Positions 49,001-60,131 of a DNA stretch of 64,000 nucleotides are shown piece after piece (within the stretch, counting starts at the first letter, position 1; each line of letters starts with the position of its first letter). Where the stretch lies: contig NC_087073.1 in the NCBI RefSeq assembly GCF_026151205.1, positions 14,589,837 to 14,653,836 of the forward strand. Direction: 5' to 3'. The notes beneath the pieces were generated by a model. That model worked only from the letters and a program-made list of their open reading frames with translations. It was not told where the DNA came from and ran no database searches. The stretch comes from Bolinopsis microptera (taxonomy: Eukaryota; Ctenophora; Tentaculata; Lobata; Bolinopsidae). The position numbers and the translations under genes are program-made.

Positions 49001-52000
49001 CAGTCCATTTTCACCTTTTGTATTAGTGATCTTCATGTACATTCCATTGCTGAAGGATACTTGATGAATTCAGCCTTGTTTTCATCAACAATTATCATAG
49101 AATTTTCTTGAAAACTTGATTCGTCGTTGTCTAATGTCCTGTGATCCCAGTCTAAAGTTTGAGAACAAGCCATCTACTCTGAACAAAATATTTCCTTTTT
49201 GTTAACCTAGATCTTCACGTCCGACAAAAAAAGTTGGTTCGTTTCGTATCTGGTCCTCAGAATATCTGACACACTCGTTATAACCATCAGGAAGCAGAGA
49301 TGAAGTTCGGAGTGTTAAATCCAGAGGAGGACAACAAGAAGCCTCACCTGGAACCAATAAAGTTCAGCAGGCTTGGACACCCAATCGTCAACTTAAACCT
49401 GTTCAACAGACTCCGAAACAAAGGGTGCCAAAGAAAAGAGAATCTGGAGCTTTTGGACCAACACCTCAAAAGAGGATGCAACGGCAGAAAACCCAATATC
49501 AGTACCAAAAGAACAAGAAAACTGAAAAGAGGTGAGAGATGCAGAAGGTATTGTTTTTATTTGTCAGCAAACTGGGTGGATCTCTAAACTGGATATTTTG
49601 TAAGTTGTTTACAGTTATATAATTAAACTGTGTTAATTATGTAACTGTGCCCGAGGTGTGCTTTGTGCCCCAGGTGTGCCCGAGGTGTGCCCGAGGTGTG
49701 CCCGAGTTTGTGCCCCAGGTGTGCCCGAGGTGTGCCCCAGATGTGCATCGGCAGATTACCGAGTTACCGTGATGACTAATGTCACACTGCAGGTACAGGT
49801 GTGATAAAATAGAAAGTGACTCAGACAGTAGTGATGGTAACGAAAATAGTGACATCCTTGCTGGAATAGACGATCTTCCTCTTGGTCAGTTTCAATATTG
49901 TTCTTCATCTTTTCGTCTTGACTTTCTTTCACTAGCATTCTCAGTGAGAATGAACCTACCTAATTCTCACCATATAATTTATAAATATCACTCTTATCTC
50001 TGGTTAAGTGTTAAGTTAACCTATCAAGTGTTAAGTTAACCTATCAAACCCTGGCAGATGAGGACGTGGTTTACACGGGACGGATCCTGAGGGAGAGGAA
50101 ACGACACAAGTGGGGAGATTACCAGGCTATTCTAACTGCTAGAGCACTCTATCTCTTCAACAGAGAATACGTGAGTCCTTGATAAACCCAAGCTTGATTG
50201 TGACGGTTTTTCGGAAGTTTTTTTCTGTAACTAAAAGATGACGTCCTTTAATCTGGTCGCGATGATATCTCTGATTGATACAGATTGTTTCATGCCCCAA
50301 ATCTTCAGGACCATCGACCTAAAGAAATGTTACCATTATGGGGTACAAAGCTTTCAATTAACGCTGACAAAACAGATCTCCAATACTCGTTCATCTTGAA
50401 GACTTCCTCAACACAAAAGAATAAAGCTATGTATAAGATGTCTTGTCTCACTGAAGACGAGATGAGGACATGGTTAACGAAGTTGAGAGAGGCAATGAAA
50501 CTTAACATCGACATCACCGCAGAAATAGCTCGCAATAAGAAACCTTCTGGTGGGTGAAATGGTGCCATGATTTGGCTCATAATCTGTCTTACTTTTAGCA
50601 TTTTCATTCTAAAAGGACTGTTTAATCAAAAGCTCCATTTGTGCATTGTACGTTTTCTGACATGCCCATTTTTCTCAGTATTTGGAGAGTTGCCAGAACA
50701 TCCATCTTGGTCCCACGAGGGTTACAGGATAGATGTCAGCTACATTACAGACAACATTCTTGTGTGTAGCTTCCCTCCTACTCGGAGTGACGTTTACGAG
50801 CTCAAGAGATTCATGGACGATAAACACAAAGTAAGCTGTTATTTCTTTGCTTTTCTTTTTTCGTTTATTTGGCAGATTCTATGTTGATTTAAGTCATCAA
50901 TATCATTAATATGAATATCATCAATGTTTTTGTATTAAGCTGCCACCAATAACAGTCTCATTTCAGGGTCACTATAGAATCGTTAACGTATGTGAGAAGT
51001 CGTACGACGCAACAATGTTCGGAGAAAACGTGTCCTCCTACCCCACCCCTCCTAACGGAGTTTCTAGTCTCACAGACATGTGGAACTTCTGCGAGTTCAC
51101 GGTACAGAAACTTCAATCAAGCAACTTGACTTAATTTCATAACAAATACTTTGTACGGAGTTTTAGATCTTCAGTTTGTTTAATAGGACTTTGATAGAAA
51201 TTGAAATGAAAAGCAAAAGAACCAGCATCTTAATGGACTCCCAAACAGGACAAACTGTTGAAAGATGATGACTCCAATGTTATTCTGGTTCACTGTCAGA
51301 CAGGAAATGTTACTTCCGGACTCTTCGTGGCATCTTATCTCGTTCACTCACGGATGTTAGTGATTCATTCTCTTTGCTTTTAAACATGTTATGAATAATG
51401 TTTTCCCGACTGTTGAGTCTTGAAATAATAACCAACCGATATAACGATAATCAATAAGCATCACCAATATCATATGGGCCATATGAATTCTGATGTCTTT
51501 TCATACGCAGCTTCAAGGGGCTCAGAAAAAGTGAGTGCCGCACAACCCACTCCAATATGTAATAATAATTATATTCTCTCAGATGCTGGACATCCGAGCA
51601 GGCTATCAAGCACTTCAGAACGAAGCGAGAGAATGGTGTAATATCGCTACCCTGCCAGAAGAGATACCTCAAGTACATTGAAACGAGCGTGATAGCGGGG
51701 GAGCAGCCTGAGGATATCAAGCTTCTCTTTTCAAATGTATCCATGTCTAATTCACCTGCGTTCAATGAGGATGGCAGTTGCAGTAAGCACAACTTTTTTC
51801 GTTTGCACCATTCGGTTGCTTTGTTATTGATAAAGATTGTTGATAACGTCTGGATATCATATGTGACGGATAAGGGTTAGACATTGTTAAACACAGTGCT
51901 AGGATTGCAAAGCAGGACGAGGTGCAGTTCTTTCTGTATAATCACGTACTAATTTAACATTTTCTTCAGAACCCTACTTTGTTGTATTCCAAAACGGAGA

Positions 52001-52428
52001 AGAGATCTACGAGTTTGAGAGCACAGAATCCTACAAAACGGAGGAACCCATTTCATTCCCTCTGGCTCTTCACATTTCTGGAGACATCAAACTTCAATTC
52101 TATTCAGTATCCGACATTTTGGGGGTAAGTTTCATGGGAGCACCTGACTTTTGAGCACTATTGATGACGGCCATTTCTATCATTGGTGGTAATTTTGCCA
52201 CCAATTTCATGATTTCAATTCATCGAACAGTTTTGTATTGTTTAAATCGGAACAACAATTGAACATTTCACAACTTTTCAGACGCAGGAGATGTTCACAG
52301 TACACTTCCACACGTTCTACATCAACTCTTCACATGTTCGTTTCTCACGTGATATGATTGACGGAGCTCATCTTAACACGTTTAAGCAGTTTACTGACTC
52401 ATTCTCTGTGACACTAGAGGTAAAATGA
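46092..52428 (+). CDS. PH domain plus PTEN/tensin-type pseudophosphatase with C2 domain, 17 exons seen, 5' end missing
   Basis: Exons: 46092-46232, 46379-46507, 46841-46968, 47916-48128, 48342-48489, 48649-48793, 48902-48922, 49291-49531, 49793-49884, 50058-50170, 50309-50549, 50679-50830, 50967-51101, 51249-51355, 51583-51782, 51970-52124, 52282-52428. GT-AG sites and phases agree and give 835 aa. Order: a charged helical segment (about 1-90), a Pro-rich stretch, a Cys-rich segment with about ten Cys (exon 5, starting SSCSCRCYTTRRTC), a basic low-complexity region, a PH domain (about 420-530), a tensin-type phosphatase domain (about 538-690) and a tensin-type C2 domain (about 695-835). The active-site loop reads HCQTGNVTSG. 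Cys649 is kept but the Arg of HCxxGxxR is Thr655, so catalysis is unlikely. Probable role: binding to phosphoinositide membranes as a scaffold (inference). The first exon's acceptor is in phase 0, so upstream exons with the start codon are missing from my model. The N-terminal third is not recognised. Confidence 0.8.
49647..49746 (+). repeat. 12-bp-type GTGTGCCCGAG tandem repeat in intron
   Basis: About eight imperfect copies of GTGTGCCCGAG/GTGTGCCCCAG in the intron between exons 8 and 9 of the PTEN-like gene. Simple minisatellite, no coding role. Confidence 0.85.
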
Positions 52429-53073
52429 GGTCACGTTGGGGTAAAGGGTTATAATTTTTATCCGTTGTAATATTAGTATGGTCACAGTCGAAGCTCCGTG
52501 GGATTCAATTGTCGGCAATTTGTTCCGTGACCGTCCAGCCAATCCTTATTCCATATTTATCGTTGAATTAATTGAGTGTGTTGGTAAATGAAAAGTATAA
52601 TCGGTGTTGATCAGTAAATGTAAATGTCACAGTTTGACAATCTTGCTTTGACTGTAATGTTTGGGGAGGGACTAACTCTATCATTTATTATTTATATTCA
52701 ATATTCAGTATTCAGAGTTTGAGTTTTTCTTTTCCAACTTTTTAAGATGATACATTTTACATTGGAGGGTTATTTGCCATGTTATACACATTTTTCAGAT
52801 TAAATTTAAACACTGAGTGTAGAATTAGAAACAATGAAACACGCTTATTTTTGGTTATTGTATTCATATCGATATTAAATTGAATTGCTATACTTTCAGT
52901 ATATTGATATGTAGTTGTACATAGTGACCATGTTAGTATTGGTTAATTCCATCACTGTAACTTGATTTAACTTAAACAATTGTTTTATTCATTAAAAATA
53001 TAATATACTTGTGATAAAAATCACGATCAATTCAAAATTGTCGTTTAAAAACTGTCATTTATTTCATATTAAT
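52429..53073. other. Shared 3' region between convergent genes
   Basis: AT-rich region between the stop codons of the PTEN-like gene (+) and the NERD-helicase gene (-). It presumably holds both 3' UTRs. ATTAAA-like signals occur on either strand, but none is decisive. Confidence 0.4.
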
Positions 53074-55269
53074 CTAATGACAATGTCGAACAATATGTGC
53101 GTGAGATCTCAGTTTATTTAAAAAATCTAAAACATCTCCATAATCTTCTAAGGTTTTGCCCTTCTCTGGGTAAATAACAACAGAGCAGAAAACACGTGCT
53201 CGTGAAATCTTCAAGTAAAGTCTAGACATGTTTCCCTCGCTCAGCTCGTACATTTTATGTAACACAACCACTGCAGGCCACTCGGCAGAGTAGCTGTTCC
53301 TACTGTAACATGCTATCATCTTATCATCAATGTTTTCATTCCGCTTATGGACAATGTCTTCTACAAGCGATAAAACATCACTACTGTCCCTGAGATAGTT
53401 AAAAACAATACCGACATCGGAATTATTTAATCCGTTAACGTTACACAATTTATTTAATTCCTTAATCAGTACCTCGCCAATAGTACTAACATTGTAACTG
53501 TCCAAAATGTGAATGACAGATTTTGGGCCATGAATGAAATGACCTGGGACCTGTCTTGGTAAAACCATCTCTAAAATATCCAACCTCTTCGAAATTAATC
53601 CAATAAATCGATCTCTGATAATTGTTAAAACTTTCGATAGATCAAAGGTGTTCCTTAAATTCATGGATAAAATTACTCTCTGATTTGGGTTTAATTTATC
53701 GGTAATCACATTCGATAACTCCATCACGTTCTGTAGATATTGTTTCGTACTCTCCTGTAAGTAACAATCCTGTCCCATGTCACAAGCAATCCAGATATAC
53801 TTTCTTAATGACAACTTCAATAAATTGTCAATCAAAACCCCACACTGTTCGGGTGTGATACTAAACATCACTCTTTGTAAATCATCGAAGAACAAATGAC
53901 AATCCTCAAATTTGCTGAGTCTTCCTAAAAACTCTTTGATCGGAAGATAACGTGTTATCTCCACAATGATGACTCTACACGCACTCTCTGCTATGTAATC
54001 ACACAGTTCCGAGGGAGTATATTTATCCCAATCAGTGATTACTTTCTCGTGGTTTACATCCGCGTTCTGCAGTGCTCGTTGGTAAACCTGGGTATTGTTT
54101 CCTCCCCCAGTTATTCTGAATAACACAACTTTAATTTCCTTGGCGGATTGAACTAGCTGTATGATCTTGCCACACATTATTACAGTTTTGCCCGCCCCTG
54201 CGGGTCCACTAATCCACACCAATTTCTCGTCTGAATTAAAAACGTTATATTGTTCAGCTGTAACGTTCTCAATTTTAATGTAGTTTCTGATGACATCAGG
54301 AGCTTTTACAACCCCAGGATTTTGTTCGCGACTCTTCCCTTTCTTAGGCTTAAAAGTGAATAGTCCTTCCTTGAGCCGTTTGTCTATGTCCAAGATGCAA
54401 TGCCCTAAACTGCACTTTGCCTGGTTGAAATTATTTTTGTCTGTGCTCCAAATGGCTAGAAGCATGTTCCTAATTTTCTCATGCTTTGTCGAAAACTCTT
54501 GTGAATCAGAGGTGGGGTTGTTATGGACAAGGGAACTTTTGCTCACATTCTCCGACCACCAAATATCAAAGTTCTCTAAATCTTCTTTGAAAATGATGGT
54601 TGAATTTTGGTCGCCTGAACCGCTGAAGTCTTCCCGATACGCTTTACTGAAATTGGGATAAGCAGTAAACTGAAGAGTAACCATACCTTCATCTATGCAG
54701 TCAATCAGTTTCACCATCTTATTCCTCTGTTCAATGGATTTCTTGAATGTTCCATTCAAAGCTTCCAACTGCTGATCCATTGTCAGACGCCCAGGTTGCT
54801 GGCTGTCTTCACCAACTGTGCACAAGTCTGGTTCACATTCCACAACTTCTCTCTCAACATTCTTCATGTTCTTTACTTCAATCACCACAAACAATTCTGG
54901 ACAGATGATTAAAAAATCGCACTCTCCTTCCTTGTTTTCCGCCTTTTTACCCTTGCATTTAGGACATCCTCTTCTTACATGACCTTTGTCACACAAACGA
55001 TATTGGTGATGTGTGAATTCAAAATTATGAAGCACGATCATATTTCCATCCTTTCCCTCCAAAGCTCTATAAACAACCACTTCGGCTTCATAGTCAGATT
55101 GATGTTGTCTCTCCTCTCTAAAGTTAAAGCTGGACTCTGGGTCATCTTTGTCAGGGTAGAGGTCGATGTAGGTTTGATCCGGTGCTCTTGGCAGCATCAT
55201 TTGTTGATTGTTGGTAGAGGAGCAGAAGTTTTTAAATATTTCTGCTCCATTCTTTAGATACTGATCCAT
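53074..55269 (-). CDS. NERD nuclease domain fused to SF1 (UvrD-like) helicase-type ATPase, intronless
   Basis: A 731-aa protein in one exon. N-terminal NERD (nuclease-related, PD-(D/E)xK-type) domain: E63-type helix (DYEAEVVVYRAL), then GECDFLIICPELFVVIEVKN with D118 and E131-x-K133 as candidate catalytic residues. A small zinc-ribbon-like insert with C93, H97, C102 and C105 sits just before it. Residues about 340-731 form a superfamily 1 helicase-like core: Walker A GPAGAGKT (355-362), Walker B HLFFDDLQ (458-465), a motif IV-like NLRNT (538), a motif V-like SAEWPAVVVL (661-670) and a motif VI-like ISRAR (688-692). NERD-UvrD fusions are well known in bacteria. Here the likely role is DNA or RNA processing, perhaps defence (inference). 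ATG at 55269 is the first in frame and the N-terminus looks complete. It is intact, intronless between intron-rich genes, and may be a retrocopy, a horizontally acquired gene or an orphaned mobile-element gene. Confidence 0.8.
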   Translation of the reverse strand: MDQYLKNGAEIFKNFCSSTNNQQMMLPRAPDQTYIDLYPDKDDPESSFNFREERQHQSDYEAEVVVYRALEGKDGNMIVLHNFEFTHHQYRLCDKGHVRRGCPKCKGKKAENKEGECDFLIICPELFVVIEVKNMKNVEREVVECEPDLCTVGEDSQQPGRLTMDQQLEALNGTFKKSIEQRNKMVKLIDCIDEGMVTLQFTAYPNFSKAYREDFSGSGDQNSTIIFKEDLENFDIWWSENVSKSSLVHNNPTSDSQEFSTKHEKIRNMLLAIWSTDKNNFNQAKCSLGHCILDIDKRLKEGLFTFKPKKGKSREQNPGVVKAPDVIRNYIKIENVTAEQYNVFNSDEKLVWISGPAGAGKTVIMCGKIIQLVQSAKEIKVVLFRITGGGNNTQVYQRALQNADVNHEKVITDWDKYTPSELCDYIAESACRVIIVEITRYLPIKEFLGRLSKFEDCHLFFDDLQRVMFSITPEQCGVLIDNLLKLSLRKYIWIACDMGQDCYLQESTKQYLQNVMELSNVITDKLNPNQRVILSMNLRNTFDLSKVLTIIRDRFIGLISKRLDILEMVLPRQVPGHFIHGPKSVIHILDSYNVSTIGEVLIKELNKLCNVNGLNNSDVGIVFNYLRDSSDVLSLVEDIVHKRNENIDDKMIACYSRNSYSAEWPAVVVLHKMYELSEGNMSRLYLKISRARVFCSVVIYPEKGKTLEDYGDVLDFLNKLRSHAHIVRHCH

Positions 55270-56131
55270 TGTTCAGTCAGTTCAATGCTGAAATAAATGT
55301 GGTCGTTATTATCATTAAATTTAATCAATGATACATAAGTTTCAAACAGAAATATAAGGGACGAAAGTAAGTGATGTTAACAGTCAAATTAAAGCACAGG
55401 ACAAAAGACGTAGTGTGAGAGACACAAAGTGAGGATTACAGTGTGTAAAGTTGAAGCAACATATTATATGTATTACATCAACAATCTACATGCGGTAATG
55501 GAAGGGGGGCCGGGGGGGGGGTCGTAGGATTGTCAATTCTTTTTGGAAAGGTTACAAGGCGAACATTTCGTCTTTGTTTATTTCTGTCCGTAAGTCGACT
55601 AAAAAAGTACGACGTTTTAAACTCGATGGAGATATTTTATTTTCAGAGTTTCATGGACAGAATAAACAACCATTTGATAAGAAACGTTCACTGAATTAAA
55701 AATTCCTTTAAAAAGTAAAAGTTTTAACCCTGGTATATAAAATATGTAAATTACCGCAATTTCGCCTCCCATTTCAATTTTCAGCTTGTGTTATACCGCA
55801 AGGTCGGTGACAGTTTTAACGGTTTCTCCGTGTTTACTGTTTGTTGATGACCCCCCCCCCCCCCCCCCCCGGTCCCTTTAATGTAACATGAGCTGTGCCA
55901 GCAATCTTCGTGTGGAATGTGTGAAATGGGTTAGTTGATGATGTTTGGATTGTATTAGCTGTGGCCTGTGTGGAGTGCTTTTTCTGTTAAACTTCTTATT
56001 TTTCTGTAAAAACTTATCGTAATCCTATTTGTACTCTTTAGTTTAACTTTACTTTCCAGTTTCCAGGGCAAATGATGAACGCATGAACATTCTGCTTTTT
56101 GTCAAGGAATAGTGGTGTTTTTCTACTGAAG
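55270..56131. promoter_or_regulatory. Divergent upstream region between NERD-helicase (-) and polyserine ORF (+)
   Basis: Non-coding, with G/C homopolymer-rich tracts at about 55504-55521 and 55851-55871. By position it must contain the NERD-helicase promoter. No defined elements recognised. Confidence 0.3.
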
Positions 56132-57088
<957 letters not shown>

Positions 57089-57674
57089 AGAGTAAATCAT
57101 CTTGTGATATTGAAACATCGCTACATGCATGCGCATGGTTTTTGTAAATCGCTGTGATAGTGTCTCAGATTTTTAGAATTGATAACTTCAAATGTAGTTT
57201 TTAAAAGTAGTGAATTGATTTTTTTGCCAGTTTCTCTATTGAACAATTTTAGTGGTTTGATATTTAAATTGTTATTTATTGCTATTCCAAGAATGATAAT
57301 TTGCAGAGTGAAAGACCGTAACTCATACCTCAACAGATGCAATGAGAGAGAGACCGTTCCAATTCCATATTTAACAAACTTATAAATATGAAATACTAGA
57401 CATCCTAATTCCTACGAATCAGAACTTCATCTATCAATCACGTTCTAAAATGTCATTCACTCACCATCGAGAATGCGAAAATCTGCAATTTTTGTTAAAT
57501 ACGCGGTCGACACAACACGAAGGAAAAGTCTAGAATTGAGAATGGCAGTGCGAAATGTTAGCTGGTGTGATCTAATGAGTCACTGGTCATGTGATCACGT
57601 GACTTCATGACACGAGACCTGCTATGCGCTCGAGGACGCTCTGAGTTAAATATCATATTACATAGTCATATGTT

Positions 57675-57910
57675 GAGTAGAGTTGACCGTCACCAGTGTC
57701 TCCTTTTTCCAAACTAGAATAAATGATTGCAATTACAGTAACCGCACCCAAACACAAAATTATACCGAGAATGAAATCTGTTGCTCGCTTTTCCCATTTC
57801 ATGTACGGCCTGCAAATTGTAACGAGCTCAGTTAGTGCCGTAACGCATGGTCAGTACCGAGTACAGTTGCCTCCTATCATAGATTGTGAATGAATGGGAA
57901 AGCAAGCAAC
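57675..57910. repeat. Degraded relative of the 24.5-kb hairpin MITE
   Basis: The same landmarks as the left arm at 24.5 kb appear in order but mutated: GTAGAGTTGACCG, CCAGTGTCTC, TTTTTCCAAAC, ATACCGAGAATGAAATC, GCTCGCTTTTCCCA. A fragment of the opposite arm (ATGGGAAAGCAAGCAACC) lies about 100 bp on. This is an older copy of the family or a cousin. Confidence 0.65.
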
Positions 57911-59044
57911 CAAATTGTGTGGGAGACGCAAAGTGAAGATTACTTGATACATGTTTCGTATCCAAATATCAGAGATATTCGGCGCTTCGCGCGCGAAAAG
58001 TGGCATGCAACGTATGTCAAAAGATTACATACAGTGTATAAAGATGATATAATTATAGACAATAGACATATGATATCATGTATAACATTTACATGCGATA
58101 GGAGGGGGGGGTGGGTTTGGGTAGTCAATTTTTTTCGATGAAATGTTGTTTTCTTTATTGTTTATCTTTTATATTCGTATTCCATAAGTCGAAAAAAAGA
58201 GCAACGTTATTAAGTCCATGAAGAAAGTTTCAGCACTTTATGATCTGTAGAATAAAATGCAATTTGATGAGATTACTTCACTGAACTTGATATTCCTTCA
58301 AGAAAATTTTCGAATATCAAACATGGCAGATATAGATTGTTTATAATTATATGGAAAAATTAGCAAAATTGTTTAGTTTCGCCTTCTTTTTCAGCTTGTT
58401 AAATAACCTAACACGTAGTTAGGTTATTTAACGGGTGATACTCTTAAAATATTTGTTCCAAATATAAAATATATAAAATAAAAGCTCGGCGGGCGTTTTG
58501 TGTTATATAGTGTAAGTTTTGTATTGGTAGGTTATAAACCTCAAAACCTACAACAGTTGGAGAACGTTCCGTATTTCATATTTGATAAAACATTTATAAG
58601 CAATAGACACAAAACATTTTAATTTTTACAGTTCGCCAACTGTGGATTTATCAATTACGTTTTGAAATAATAAAATTTTATTTGATTCACGATGTCAATC
58701 CTTCGCATGGCTCGGTGAGGCACAGTGGTGCATCTCGCCGATTTACCGAAGTAGATGTGGTTGCGAGAAGCATTATTTGATGCGCGCGCGACCCAGTAGT
58801 GCATCGCGTTACAAAATTTTATTCACTCACCATATCAATAACCGAATAGATCCCGCGGCCGCGCGCGGCGCTTATTCATTATTGATACACTTTGTACACC
58901 TTTCTCGTGCAGTACGCGAAGCTTGCGCACTCCGGAAAGCCGGATCAAAAAGGAGTTGCAGCGTGTGTCAAGGCGATCAAAAAGGTTTGCAGCGCGTGTG
59001 TTAAGGCGCTTACGCCCGCACCTTATGATTACTTAACAATGTCA

Positions 59045-59155
59045 AATTTGGAGGACTTCGCCGCTTCGACGCGCCGCGCAAACTAGCATTCTTGCTTCGT
59101 TGCTCTTATCTGCTTCGTAGAGCAACGATCTGGAAGGGTTGACATCGTCAATCAA
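59045..59155 (+). repeat. Dispersed repeat copy 2 (shared with 23930-24057)
   Basis: Shares GGAGGACTTCG, GACGCGCCGCGCAAACTAG, ATTCTTGCTTCG, AGAGCAACGATCT and TTGACATCGTCAATCAA with the copy near 24 kb, in the same order and orientation. A short insertion in the first part and base changes in the hairpin distinguish it. Confidence 0.7.
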
Positions 59156-60131
59156 TGTCAAATGTGTGGCTGTGTGCGCGGCGGGCTGTGTATATGGTTG
59201 AATTTTCAACATCAAACATTGACTTTATCTATAAATATAAAATAATATGTATTAATGGTAAATAAAAATTTTGTTTTTCTTTTAAAAATGTTGTTTTTCT
59301 TATTCATTATTGAAAATGCTGAAATTTGTGAATTCTGTTAAGACCTGCGAAATATCTTTTACCTAGCTTGCTAGTTTATGGTTTATTGTTCGTTCCTATC
59401 CTGTGCAGGAAGCTTGAAAAGAGCATGCAGCTCGCGCGCACACAGGGATTGGCGAGCCAGCTAGGTAATAAATCTTTCGATAAAGCACATACAATTTGAT
59501 ACTATTATAAAATAGTTCTATAACTTGCTTTATTTTTTAAGCGACCAAAATTGAACGGAAAATTGTTTAAAATCACTTTCGAGGCGCCCAAAAATGCTAC
59601 TCACGCTATTAATTGTGCTAGCTTTTTACGGAGAAATAAGACACTAGTGTTTTAAAATTGTTATTCGAAACCTTAACCCTTTTATCTGATCTCAACCCTT
59701 AACCTAACCCAATCCCTAACTGAATCATATGATATGCTGAAACCCTAATATATATATAGGGCTATAACCCTAACGAGAAATTAGACCAACTTCCTTACAT
59801 TGATGTATAAAATTGGCATAAATTGATAACTTTGTTTTACTAATAACTTTTCTCTGCTGATAAAATTGTTCAGTTAACTGATCGTTCGATCAGCTTCATA
59901 ATTCGTGATCCAACTAATATTTTATTTATTTTTAAAATTAACGGTTTTTAACTTTTTAAACTCTTTTATATGTAAATAAATTATGACAATTATGTTAGTT
60001 ATAGAATTTGTTTGTTTTTAAATGACGAAGGCTGTGAAATAGTCACAGTTCTGATAATGAGGAAATCAAAAAGAATGTTTAAAACTAGTGATGATGTTTA
60101 TGTCATTATTCTTAATCAATTAAACAAATAA

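Larger units (their letters stand above)
57089..60131. other. Repeat-rich intergenic region
   Basis: No gene recognised. It includes the degraded hairpin-MITE relative (57675-57910), a short hairpin AATAACCTAAC/GTTAGGTTATT near 58401-58430, GC-rich patches with CGCG-rich runs (58780-59100), dispersed repeat copy 2, and a short degenerate CCTAA-rich stretch (about 59690-59775). Confidence 0.5.

Noticed and set aside
59690-59775. Interstitial telomere repeat (CCCTAA-like stretch)
   Set aside because: Only a few degenerate CCTAAC units without a regular period. Not enough to call a telomeric tract.
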